Positions 45,435 through 53,578 of a stretch of 64,000 nucleotides of DNA are shown here, in pieces (position 1 is the stretch's first letter; every line of letters starts with the position of its first letter). This DNA is from an uncultured Sphingomonadaceae bacterium (GTDB lineage Bacteria > Pseudomonadota > Alphaproteobacteria > Sphingomonadales > Sphingomonadaceae). The position numbers and the translations under genes were made by a program. Location of the stretch: NCBI GenBank assembly GCA_947501695.1, contig CANMWO010000002.1, positions 823,327 to 887,326 on the forward strand, given 5' to 3'. The notes beneath the pieces are model-generated. The model made no database searches, was not told the DNA's origin, and was given only the letters and a program-made list of their open reading frames with translations.

Positions 45435-46088
45435 ATGAGTAACGTTGCAAAAAATGTGGCAAATAGTCTGATCGACGATCTGGTCGATGATTTGGCACCG
45501 GTCCGCACGCTGAAGCCGTCCGGCGGCATGGCGGTCGCGGCAATCCTAATGCTCGCGGTTTCTTCCAGCGTAGCGTTCTTTTTGGGCGTGCGCGGTGATC
45601 TGGCAATGGGCATGGCGCATCAAATGTTCTTTTTGCGCAGCGGTGTCCTGTTGATGCTCGGCTTTGCAACTGCCTTGGCGGCGGTCAATATGGCCCGGCC
45701 CGGTGTCGGCAATCTCAATCGCGGATGGATTTGGGCACTGGTCACGGCGGCCCTGTTTCCGCTGACCGCTGCTATCATGAGCGCGATCAACATGCCGCCG
45801 GTTGAGGCTCTGCGCCCCAACGAAGGCCTGCGTTGCCTGACGGTCAGCATGATGTCAGCGCTCGTCATTGGTGGCGGCCTAACTACCTGGTTACGTCAAG
45901 GGGCTCCAACCTCTCCAGAACGCGCTGGCTGGTTGGTCGGCATCGCATCCGGTGCTTTGGGCGCGGCGGCTTACAACATCTTCTGCCCGTTTAACGACAT
46001 TTACTATATCGGATTGTGGTTCACCCTGCCGGTACTGGTTAGCGCCATAGTGGGCCGGATTGTGGTACCGCATCTTATCCGCTGGTAA
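45435..46088 (+). CDS. nrsF: NrsF-type membrane anti-sigma factor (DUF1109)
   Basis: A 217-residue protein with a short soluble N-terminus that should hold SigF, then six hydrophobic helices. Two cysteines, at about 134 (GLRCLTV) and 184 (IFCPFND), are 50 residues apart; Caulobacter NrsF has two conserved cysteines with the same spacing (recalled as 131 and 181) that are needed for sensing. Metal or oxidant action on these would release SigF. The ATG at 45435 starts one base after the sigF stop; a GTG at 45426 is also in frame. It is the last gene of the operon, followed by a strong terminator. Confidence 0.9.
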   Translation: MSNVAKNVANSLIDDLVDDLAPVRTLKPSGGMAVAAILMLAVSSSVAFFLGVRGDLAMGMAHQMFFLRSGVLLMLGFATALAAVNMARPGVGNLNRGWIWALVTAALFPLTAAIMSAINMPPVEALRPNEGLRCLTVSMMSALVIGGGLTTWLRQGAPTSPERAGWLVGIASGALGAAAYNIFCPFNDIYYIGLWFTLPVLVSAIVGRIVVPHLIRW

Positions 46089-46111
46089 TTTCAACCAAGC
46101 ATAACCATATT

Positions 46112-46148
46112 AAAGGCGGCGGTCAGCGATGATCAGCCGCCTTTTTTT
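46112..46148 (+). terminator. Intrinsic terminator of the bufferin operon
   Basis: Arms AAAGGCGGC (46112-46120) and GCCGCCTTT (46136-46144), a 15-base loop, and a T7 run to 46148. It lies 24 bases after nrsF and separates the operon from sppA. Confidence 0.9.
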
Positions 46149-46162
46149 GGAGAATGACGACA

Positions 46163-48052
46163 ATGCAGTTTGCCCGCGGAGCTTGGAAATTTCTGGTAGC
46201 GATTAAAGACGGCCTGGTGCTCATCGCCATGTTGCTCTTTTTTGCGGCGCTTTATGCCGCGTTGTCGGCCCGGCCCAATGTTGCGGCGATAAGCGATGGC
46301 GCGCTGCTCCTTGATCTCAAAGGCACGATTGTCGAACAACCGGCACAACAAGATTTCACTGCTATGTTCACCAATAACGAGAACACTGTCCGCCAATATC
46401 GGCTGCGCGATGTTGTTCGTGCGCTTGATGCGGCGGCAGATGATGACCGGGTGAAAGCGGTCGTGCTTGACCTCAGCGCCTTCATGGGGGCTGGACAGAC
46501 CAGTCTCAACGCTGTGGGAGAAGCACTGGCGCAGGTCAAACAGGCTGAAAAACCGATATATGCCTATGCCAGTTTCTATAGCGATGACAGCTATCAGCTC
46601 GCCGCTTATGCTGATGAAATCTGGATGGATCCGATGGGCGGGATTGTCTTTGCTGGCCCCGGCGGCAATCGGCTTTACTATAAAAATCTGATCGATCAGC
46701 TTGGCATTACGGCCAATATCTACCGCGTCGGCACCTATAAGAGCGCGGTTGAGCCATATATGCGCGACAATCAATCGCCGGAAGCCAAGGAAGCATCAGT
46801 GGCGCTTTACTCCGTGCTCTGGGACAGCTGGTTGACGGAAGTCAAAAAGGCGCGGCCACAAGCAGTGATTGAGCCTTATGCCGATGATCCCGCTACCTTC
46901 ATCGAGATTGCCGGCGGCGACTATACCAAGATCGCAGTCGAGCAAAAGCTGGTCGACAAAATTGGCGACCGGGTTGCCTTTGGCCGCTACGTTGCCACCA
47001 AAGTTGGCGAAGATACAACGCCGTCTCCCGACAGTTTCAAAACCATCGCTTATGATAATTTTGTCACCGCCAATCCCGAAAGCAGCAGCGGCGATGCCAT
47101 TGGTGTGATCACGGTTGCGGGCGAAATCGTTAGCGGCAAAGCAGGCCCCGGCATTGCGGCCAGCGGCCGGATCGCCGAGCAAATTTACAAGGCGCTCGAA
47201 GAAAAGCAGATTAAGGCACTAGTTGTACGGGTTAACTCCCCCGGCGGCTCTGCCTTTGCGAGCGAGGAAATTCGCCTCGCCCTTGCGGATATCAAAAAGG
47301 CAGAAATTCCCATCGTCATTTCGATGGGCGATGTTGCTGCGAGTGGTGGTTACTGGGTTGCCGCAGCCGGTGATCATATTATGGCGGAACCGGATACGAT
47401 TACCGGCTCCATCGGTGTATTCGCAGTTCTGCCGAGCTTTGAAAAAGCGCTGAGCAAATGGGGCGTAAATGCCGATGGCGTGCAGACCACGCCGTTGTCC
47501 GGTGAACCAGATTTCGTTGGTGGGTTTAGCGAAGATTTGAGCACGGTGCTGCAATCGGGCGTCGAGCATAGCTATGAGGATTTTCTATCCCTCGTCGGCA
47601 AGGCGCGCGGCAAAACCAATGCCGAGGTTGATACCATTGGTCAGGGCCGCGTCTGGGACGGCGGCACCGCACGGCAGCTGGGGCTCGTCGATAGCTTTGG
47701 CGGCATGACCGAAGCACTGGCCGAAGCGGCGAAACGTGCTGGCCTCGAAGAAGGGGCTTATCATGCCAAATATCTCGAAGCGACACCGTCGTTTAAATGG
47801 CTGCCCATTGGCGGACTGCCTTTTGCCAACGTTGAAGCAGAGCCAGTAACCGGTATGGTTGGCTGGATCGCACGGCAGCAGAAAACGACTTTTGCCAATG
47901 CGCTCAATACCGCACGAGGCCTGATGACGCGCGAAGATGTGCAAGCACTATGTTTGGAATGTGGCGGTGCTGGCCAACAGGTACAGACCGGCACGGTACC
48001 AGATCTTTTCGACCTGCTTCGAAGCTATTCGCTATCTTCCGCGCCGCGATAA
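46163..48052 (+). CDS. sppA: Signal peptide peptidase SppA (long, 67K type)
   Basis: A 629-residue tandem-domain serine protease of the inner membrane that degrades released signal peptides. There is one N-terminal helix (about 17-37). The general-base Lys is at about 193 (TYKSAVEPY) in the first domain and the nucleophile Ser at about 363 (VNSPGGSAFASEE) in the second, as in E. coli SppA. The GGAGA site (46149-46153) touches an ATG at 46154 but stands nine bases before the ATG at 46163, which is therefore chosen. It may rely on its own weak promoter, since a terminator lies just upstream. The end overlaps the convergent TRIC gene by 28 bases. Confidence 0.93.
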   Translation: MQFARGAWKFLVAIKDGLVLIAMLLFFAALYAALSARPNVAAISDGALLLDLKGTIVEQPAQQDFTAMFTNNENTVRQYRLRDVVRALDAAADDDRVKAVVLDLSAFMGAGQTSLNAVGEALAQVKQAEKPIYAYASFYSDDSYQLAAYADEIWMDPMGGIVFAGPGGNRLYYKNLIDQLGITANIYRVGTYKSAVEPYMRDNQSPEAKEASVALYSVLWDSWLTEVKKARPQAVIEPYADDPATFIEIAGGDYTKIAVEQKLVDKIGDRVAFGRYVATKVGEDTTPSPDSFKTIAYDNFVTANPESSSGDAIGVITVAGEIVSGKAGPGIAASGRIAEQIYKALEEKQIKALVVRVNSPGGSAFASEEIRLALADIKKAEIPIVISMGDVAASGGYWVAAAGDHIMAEPDTITGSIGVFAVLPSFEKALSKWGVNADGVQTTPLSGEPDFVGGFSEDLSTVLQSGVEHSYEDFLSLVGKARGKTNAEVDTIGQGRVWDGGTARQLGLVDSFGGMTEALAEAAKRAGLEEGAYHAKYLEATPSFKWLPIGGLPFANVEAEPVTGMVGWIARQQKTTFANALNTARGLMTREDVQALCLECGGAGQQVQTGTVPDLFDLLRSYSLSSAPR

Positions 48053-48657
48053 GAAGGCAAAGACAGCCCCTTCACAATCGCCAAAGCGCGCAAGGCGAAA
48101 CCAGCGACAAAGGCAACAAGCGCGGCCGCTATGCCGGGCATACCGGTCTGGACGAGCCCAACAAAAGCAAAGGCTGATAAGGCTCCGGCGGTCACGTAAA
48201 GTTCTGGCCGGATGATGATCGAAGGTTCTCCGGCAATCAGATCGCGGATAACGCCGCCAACGCTCGCCGTGATAATGCCCATGATCGCTGCTGGCACCGG
48301 ATCAATGCCCAGCTGCAACGCCTTGGCCGCACCAAAGACAGAATAGGCCGCCAGACCAATTGCATCAAACCAGTCCACAGCCCCCGCCTTCCACCAGCGT
48401 ACCGGCGTGACCCAGATCAACAGCGCAATGCCCAGGCAGAGGACCGGCACGCGGCTATCCTGTACCCAGAAAACGGGCGCACCGATCAGCAAGTCGCGAA
48501 CCGTGCCACCGCCGACGCCCGTGACCAGGGCAAAAAAGGCAAAGGTAATTAAAGTCTGCCCGTTACGCGCCGCAACCAATGCGCCCGATATCGCGAACAC
48601 CGCGATTCCAAACAGGTCGAGCCAGCCCAACGCGTCATAGAGGATGGCGCTGTTCAA
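48025..48657 (-). CDS. Trimeric intracellular cation (TRIC) channel family protein, YicG-like
   Basis: A 210-residue inner-membrane protein with seven helices and two repeated modules, each with a glycine-rich GGGTVRDLL or GGVIRDLI motif, the hallmark of bacterial TRIC channels (older name UPF0126). These form trimers with a pore per subunit and pass K+ or Na+. Its start overlaps the PepSY gene by four bases, so the two are translated together. It converges with sppA. Confidence 0.93.
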   Translation of the reverse strand: MNSAILYDALGWLDLFGIAVFAISGALVAARNGQTLITFAFFALVTGVGGGTVRDLLIGAPVFWVQDSRVPVLCLGIALLIWVTPVRWWKAGAVDWFDAIGLAAYSVFGAAKALQLGIDPVPAAIMGIITASVGGVIRDLIAGEPSIIIRPELYVTAGALSAFAFVGLVQTGMPGIAAALVAFVAGFALRALAIVKGLSLPSYRGAEDSE

Positions 48658-49340
48658 TCGTCTTTCCGTCTATTGCGAGAGCCACGCGTGAACAGCATCA
48701 CAAAGCCCAGCATCGAACCGAATAGCGCAATCGCTGCCGAGCCTATCAGGATCGGATGACTGGTGTCTTCGCGGGTCTGTAGGTCCATGATGTGCAGGCC
48801 CCACATGAAATCAAAGGCGCGCCAGAATTGCGTTCGGACGGCCAGTAATTCTCCAGTATCCGCATCAATATAGAAACGCGCGTCATCCTCAAAAATAACC
48901 TGCCAGGACGGACGATCTCGTCGCAAATCAGAGGGTGCCTCATCCGCCGCGAAACGCTGCACCGACTGGATCGGGCTATCATCCGACCGTGCTGCAATGG
49001 CCAGCGTACTGGCATCGGTGGCGGCAATGGGTGGCAGCAGTTTTCCGGTCACGGCATCGGCTCGCCTTTTCCCGCCATCGGCATAGCTGATAACCCAGAA
49101 AGGGCCTTGCGCATTTTGCCGCAGGGTCAGGTTCTGGGCTTGCCGCCCTTCCAGAACTGGTGCCACGGGCATGATGTGGTCAAGCGCCGGCTGTTCGCTG
49201 CGCAAATGATTGCCGCGCACGTTTTCAATCGGCTGGGACACCATTAACAGACCAGAGGCGGTCCATAATATAATCGGCACGCCGATCAGCCAACCGAGCC
49301 AGATATGCCATTTATAGAAACTCTTGTGATTTATGGCCAT
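48654..49340 (-). CDS. PepSY-domain membrane protein
   Basis: A 228-residue protein with an N-terminal helix (about 17-35, GWLIGVPIILWTASGLLMV), a periplasmic region holding PepSY-like sequence (WQVIFEDDARFYIDADTGEL) and a C-terminal helix before a basic tail. PepSY membrane proteins often support reductive iron uptake or envelope processes; the role is not known here. The ATG at 49340 has a GGAGG site six bases upstream; two earlier start-like codons are less likely. It is translationally coupled to the TRIC gene. Confidence 0.83.
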   Translation of the reverse strand: MAINHKSFYKWHIWLGWLIGVPIILWTASGLLMVSQPIENVRGNHLRSEQPALDHIMPVAPVLEGRQAQNLTLRQNAQGPFWVISYADGGKRRADAVTGKLLPPIAATDASTLAIAARSDDSPIQSVQRFAADEAPSDLRRDRPSWQVIFEDDARFYIDADTGELLAVRTQFWRAFDFMWGLHIMDLQTREDTSHPILIGSAAIALFGSMLGFVMLFTRGSRNRRKDD

Positions 49341-49362
49341 CACCAACCTCCGTCACAAAATA

Positions 49363-50694
49363 TCAGTTGTCCAACAATTGACCGATCTGCCGTGCACCAT
49401 CGATCGCCTTATAATCCTGATACCGGTCCGTGATAACCTGCATGCCCACCGGTAAATCATCCACCATTCCAATTGGCAGAACTGTTGAAGGAAGGCCCGG
49501 GAAAGTGGCCAATCCTGCCCAAGCAAGCTGCTTGGCCGCGGCATGATCCTCGCCATTTATCATTATTCTGCGATCTTTCATCGGCGTCGTATCATGCGGA
49601 AAAGCCGCAGTGCTGGATGGCGGCGCCAGGACAAAATCAGAATCCTCAAACACCGAACGCCAGCGCCGTTGGTTTTGGGCTTGAGCATCCAACAGCGTGA
49701 ACCAGTCCTGCGCTGTTACTTCCGTTCCATCAGGGCGAGCAATGCCGGCGTTCATTACGGCGTTGAGCATATGTAAATAGTCGCGATGCTGTTGCACGAG
49801 ATCGGGCAGAAGGTCACTAGATCGAGAAACTTGAGCCCCTGCATCCTCCAGTAGAGCGCCAACATGTTCCATCCGATTGCACAAGGCGTCATCGGTCAAC
49901 GCCGCAGGATGATCAGTCAAAAGCAAAATATGGGCGTTCTCGATAAGGACCGTATTTTTAGCGAGCGGTCGATCAAGGGTGATATCCAGCAGAAGTTCAA
50001 GATCATCAGCACCACGCGCCAATGGTCCGACTACCGATAGAGGACGGGAAGCGCCTTCTTCCGGTCCTGGCATAAAATGACCTTCCATGCTGACAACGCC
50101 ATAGGTCGGTTTATGGCCCCAGATACCACAATAATGTGCCGGCACTCGAATCGACCCGCCAATGTCGCTGCCATATTCCAAGGCCACCATGCCGCTCGCC
50201 ACGGCCGCCGCAGCGCCGCCGGAAGATCCCCCGGGCGAATGTCCATGATTATGCGGATTATTTGTCCGGCCATATATGGGGTTTTCCGAAAATGTATCAG
50301 CAAGCATTGGCGGAACGTTGGTTTTGCCGAGGATCACTGCTCCTGCTTTTTTGAGATGCTTTACCAAAACAGCATCTTCATCGGCAATATTACCTGCCGC
50401 GCTTTCAATACCCCATGTTGTTGGCAGGCCCGCGATGTTGAAGCTTTCCTTCACCGTCATCGGTACGCCCAGTAGAGGTGCTTTTTCACCTTTTTTCAAC
50501 CGCGCATCAGCATCCCGAGCCTGTTGTCGCGCCCGATCAAAATCGCGCACAACGACAGCATTGATCGCTTCATCCAATATTTCAATGCGCGCGATTGCTG
50601 CTTCCGTGGCTTCAACCGATGTCAATTTACCAGCCGCAATTTCAGCGGCCAGGTCAATAGCGGTTGATTCTCCAGTCAGGGAAACAGCTGTCAT
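49363..50694 (-). CDS. Amidase (amidase-signature family)
   Basis: A 443-residue amidase with the Ser-cisSer-Lys triad: K82 in VPMTVKESFN, S157 in SPGGSSGGAAAA and S181 in GSDIGGSIR. It has no GatA-specific context, such as gatB or gatC nearby, and is probably a stand-alone amide hydrolase of unknown substrate. It lies between the PepSY gene and lpdA on the same strand, with a 22-base gap to the former, so it may be transcribed with it. Confidence 0.92.
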   Translation of the reverse strand: MTAVSLTGESTAIDLAAEIAAGKLTSVEATEAAIARIEILDEAINAVVVRDFDRARQQARDADARLKKGEKAPLLGVPMTVKESFNIAGLPTTWGIESAAGNIADEDAVLVKHLKKAGAVILGKTNVPPMLADTFSENPIYGRTNNPHNHGHSPGGSSGGAAAAVASGMVALEYGSDIGGSIRVPAHYCGIWGHKPTYGVVSMEGHFMPGPEEGASRPLSVVGPLARGADDLELLLDITLDRPLAKNTVLIENAHILLLTDHPAALTDDALCNRMEHVGALLEDAGAQVSRSSDLLPDLVQQHRDYLHMLNAVMNAGIARPDGTEVTAQDWFTLLDAQAQNQRRWRSVFEDSDFVLAPPSSTAAFPHDTTPMKDRRIMINGEDHAAAKQLAWAGLATFPGLPSTVLPIGMVDDLPVGMQVITDRYQDYKAIDGARQIGQLLDN

Positions 50695-50733
50695 ATTTCA
50701 TCTCTCTTTGTGCCTACTGATGGAGGGTCACAT

Positions 50734-52143
50734 TCAAATATGGATCGGTTTACCCTGCACCGCCATTGCCGCTTCCTTGATCGCTTCACTATGAGTGGGA
50801 TGCGCGTGGCAAGTATAGGCGATATCTTCGCTGGTGGTACCAAATTCCATCGCCTGCGTCACTTGCGCAATCAGCGTTCCGGCCAGCGATGAAATGATAT
50901 GCGCACCAAGAACCCGGTCGGTCTCGGCGTCGGCAATCACCTTCACATAGCCATCGGTATCGCGGTTGGTTTTCGCACGGCTATTGCCCGCAAACGGGAA
51001 TTTGCCGACTTTATAAGCCACGCCGCTTTCCTTCACCTCTTCTTCGGTTTTGCCAATCGATGCGATTTCCGGATAGGTATAGACCACGCCAGGAATCAGG
51101 TCGTGATTCACAATACCTTGCTGTCCCGCGACAAATTCTGCGGCCGCAATGCCTTCATCCTCAGCCTTATGCGCTAGCATCGGCCCGGGGGTAACATCAC
51201 CAATCGCATAGACACCTTTGACCGCTGTCTGGAAATCATGGCCGACTTCAATCTGGCCGCGATCATTGGTTTCCAGTCCCGCCTTTTCGAGCGCGAGGCC
51301 ATCTGTATTGGGCCGTCGGCCAATTGCTACCAATACAGCATCCGCTTCGATAGTTTCCGCGTCTCCGCCTTTAGCCGGTTCGACTGTCAGCGTGGCTTTC
51401 TTGCCTTTTACGGTCACGCCGGTGACTTTTGTTCCGGTTTTAATATCAAAGCCCTGTTTTTTGAAGATCCGCGCGCTATCCTTGCGGATATCGCCGTCCA
51501 TGCCAGGCAATATCTTGTCGAGATATTCCACCACCGTGACCTTGGCACCAAGCCGCAGCCAGACACTGCCTAATTCCAGACCAATCACACCCCCGCCAAT
51601 GACAACCATATGGTCGGGCACTTTCGGTAGTTCGAGCGCGCCTGTGCTGTCGACGACGACATGCTTGCTATTGTCGATATCGACACCGGGCAGCGGGGTA
51701 ACCGAAGACCCCGTCGCGATGATGATATTTTCCGCGGTAACCGTCTTGTTGCCGATCTTGACGCTATTCGCGCTTTCAAACGCGCCGCGCCCTTTGAGCC
51801 ATTCGACCTTATTTTTCTTGAACAGAAATGCGATACCGCCGGTCAGTTCATCCACCGCCTTGGATTTTTCCGCGTGCATCTGTTTGAGGTCGAGCTTTGC
51901 GCCGGTCAGCTTGATGCCAAATTTCTCCAACGCACCCGAATGCGCCTCGTGATAAAGTTCGGACGCATGTAGCATCGCCTTGGACGGGATGCAGCCAACA
52001 TTGAGGCAAGTGCCGCCCAGTGTCTCCCGGCTCTCCACACAAGCGGTTTTGAGGCCGAGCTGCGCGGCGCGAATAGCCGCGACATAACCGCCCGGGCCGG
52101 AGCCGATTACCAGAACATCATAGTCATATTCACTGTTAGCCAT
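50734..52143 (-). CDS. lpdA: Dihydrolipoyl dehydrogenase (E3)
   Basis: A 469-residue flavoprotein with FAD site GSGPGGYVAAIRAAQLG, the redox-active pair C46-C51 (GGTCLNVGCIPSK), NAD site VIGGGVIGLELGSV and the C-terminal HAHPTHSEAIKEA with the catalytic His-Glu. It reoxidises the lipoyl group of the 2-oxoglutarate dehydrogenase complex. It is placed after sucA and sucB on the same strand, as expected for the E3 of this complex. A palindromic repeat fills the spacer to sucB. Confidence 0.97.
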   Translation of the reverse strand: MANSEYDYDVLVIGSGPGGYVAAIRAAQLGLKTACVESRETLGGTCLNVGCIPSKAMLHASELYHEAHSGALEKFGIKLTGAKLDLKQMHAEKSKAVDELTGGIAFLFKKNKVEWLKGRGAFESANSVKIGNKTVTAENIIIATGSSVTPLPGVDIDNSKHVVVDSTGALELPKVPDHMVVIGGGVIGLELGSVWLRLGAKVTVVEYLDKILPGMDGDIRKDSARIFKKQGFDIKTGTKVTGVTVKGKKATLTVEPAKGGDAETIEADAVLVAIGRRPNTDGLALEKAGLETNDRGQIEVGHDFQTAVKGVYAIGDVTPGPMLAHKAEDEGIAAAEFVAGQQGIVNHDLIPGVVYTYPEIASIGKTEEEVKESGVAYKVGKFPFAGNSRAKTNRDTDGYVKVIADAETDRVLGAHIISSLAGTLIAQVTQAMEFGTTSEDIAYTCHAHPTHSEAIKEAAMAVQGKPIHI

Positions 52144-52159
52144 ATTCTGCCTCTTGGTT

Positions 52160-52217
52160 CGTCATCCCGAAGTTGTTTCGGGATCTCGGGAGATGCTGAA
52201 ACAGTTTCAACATGACG
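52160..52217. repeat. Palindromic CGTCATCC-type repeat between sucB and lpdA
   Basis: Outer arms begin CGTCAT (52160) and end ATGACG (52217), with about 15 of 21 arm positions pairing. A small inner stem CCCGAA/TTCGGG makes a cruciform-like unit. It is a diverged copy of the element at 58788-58866. Confidence 0.75.
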
Positions 52218-52237
52218 AGTTGGGGTTATTACCTAGA

Positions 52238-53467
52238 TTACAAATCAATCAAAAGCCGGGTCGGATCTTCAATCGCTTCCTTGATCCGCACCAGGAAAGT
52301 CACGGCCTCACGGCCATCGATCAAACGGTGGTCATAGCTCAGCGCCAGATACATCATCGGGCGCGCGGCAATCGATCCGTCCGGCATTACCACAGGACGT
52401 TTTTCAATCCGGTGAAGTCCAAGAACAGCCGATTGCGGCGGGTTGATAATCGGCGTCGACATGAGCGAGCCGAAAACCCCGCCGTTCGAAATCGTAAACG
52501 TACCGCCTTTCATATCTGCCATGGTCAGCGTGCCGTCCTTGGCCCGCTTGCCGAAGTCGCCAATCGTGTTCTCGACATCGGCAAAGCTCATCGCTTCGGC
52601 ATTGCGGATCACGGGCACGACGAGACCGTTGGGCGCGCTCACTGCGACCGAAATATCGACATAATCATGATAGACAATTTCTTCGCCATCAATCTGCGCA
52701 TTGACCGACGGCACGTCTTTGAGAGCAAGGCACGCGGCTTTTGCAAAGAAACCCATGAAGCCGAGCTTCACCCCATGTTTCTTGGCGAACAGTTCTTTAT
52801 ATTTGCTGCGCGTTTCCATGACAGCGGTCATGTCCACATCGTTAAACGTCGTTAGCAGGGCAGCCGTGTCCTGCGCTTCTTTCAGGCGTTTCGCGACGGT
52901 CTGACGCAAGCGGGTCATTCGAACACGCTCTTCGCCCCGACCGCCGGTTGCGGCAGGAGCAGAAGCTGCAGGCTGCATATCAGCGCCCTTTGCGGTGCCC
53001 TTCTCGACCAATGGTGGAGCCGCTCCGGTTTTCACATATTGCTCGACATCGTCTTTGGTCAGGCGGCCATCTTTGCCAGTGCCTTTAATCTTACTGGGAT
53101 CCACGCCATGTTCGAGAACCAGGCGGCGGACCGCTGGCGACAGGGTGATGGAGGATGCATCAGCTACTGGCGCTGCCTTGGCGGCTTCCGGTGCAGGGGC
53201 AGCTTTGGCTGTTGATGCAGCTCCGCCGCTGCCTGCTTCGATCTTCGCGATAATCGCACCAACTTCAACGGTATCACCGACTGCAACCATATGTTCACTC
53301 AGCGTTCCCGCTTCCGGTGCCGGCACTTCGAGCGCAACTTTGTCGGTCTCCAGACTCGCAATCGGCTCATCCGCCGCAACCGTATCACCGGGCTGTTTGA
53401 GCCATTCGCCTACCGTCGCTTCGGTGATCGATTCGCCCAATACGGGAACTTTTACATCTGTTGCCAT
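52238..53467 (-). CDS. sucB: Dihydrolipoyl succinyltransferase (E2 of 2-oxoglutarate dehydrogenase)
   Basis: A 409-residue E2. The lipoyl domain (1-75) carries the lipoylated Lys at 43 ([12 protein letters not shown]). An Ala/Pro-rich linker leads to the E3-binding domain (about 108-145, [20 protein letters not shown]), a second linker and the catalytic domain with [16 protein letters not shown] near the C-terminus (His and Asp of the active site). It forms the core of the complex between SucA and LpdA. It lies between sucA and lpdA, with repeats in both spacers. Confidence 0.97.
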   Translation of the reverse strand: MATDVKVPVLGESITEATVGEWLKQPGDTVAADEPIASLETDKVALEVPAPEAGTLSEHMVAVGDTVEVGAIIAKIEAGSGGAASTAKAAPAPEAAKAAPVADASSITLSPAVRRLVLEHGVDPSKIKGTGKDGRLTKDDVEQYVKTGAAPPLVEKGTAKGADMQPAASAPAATGGRGEERVRMTRLRQTVAKRLKEAQDTAALLTTFNDVDMTAVMETRSKYKELFAKKHGVKLGFMGFFAKAACLALKDVPSVNAQIDGEEIVYHDYVDISVAVSAPNGLVVPVIRNAEAMSFADVENTIGDFGKRAKDGTLTMADMKGGTFTISNGGVFGSLMSTPIINPPQSAVLGLHRIEKRPVVMPDGSIAARPMMYLALSYDHRLIDGREAVTFLVRIKEAIEDPTRLLIDL

Positions 53468-53484
53468 AGTCTTCTATCCTAATT

Positions 53485-53570
53485 TGTGCTCCTGCGAAGG
53501 CAGGAGCCTATCTCCTGTCTGCGCATCCATTCACCACTTGGAGATGGGCCCCTGCCTTCGCAGGGGCACA
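53485..53570. repeat. Long inverted repeat between sucA and sucB
   Basis: Two 31-base arms (53485-53515 and 53540-53570) match at 28 positions. Each arm is itself a hairpin: GCTCCTGC/GCAGGAGC and GCCCCTGC/GCAGGGGC with 4-base loops. This nested shape is typical of REP/BIME-like elements. It fills most of the 111-base spacer. Confidence 0.85.
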
Positions 53571-53578
53571 ACTCTCTA

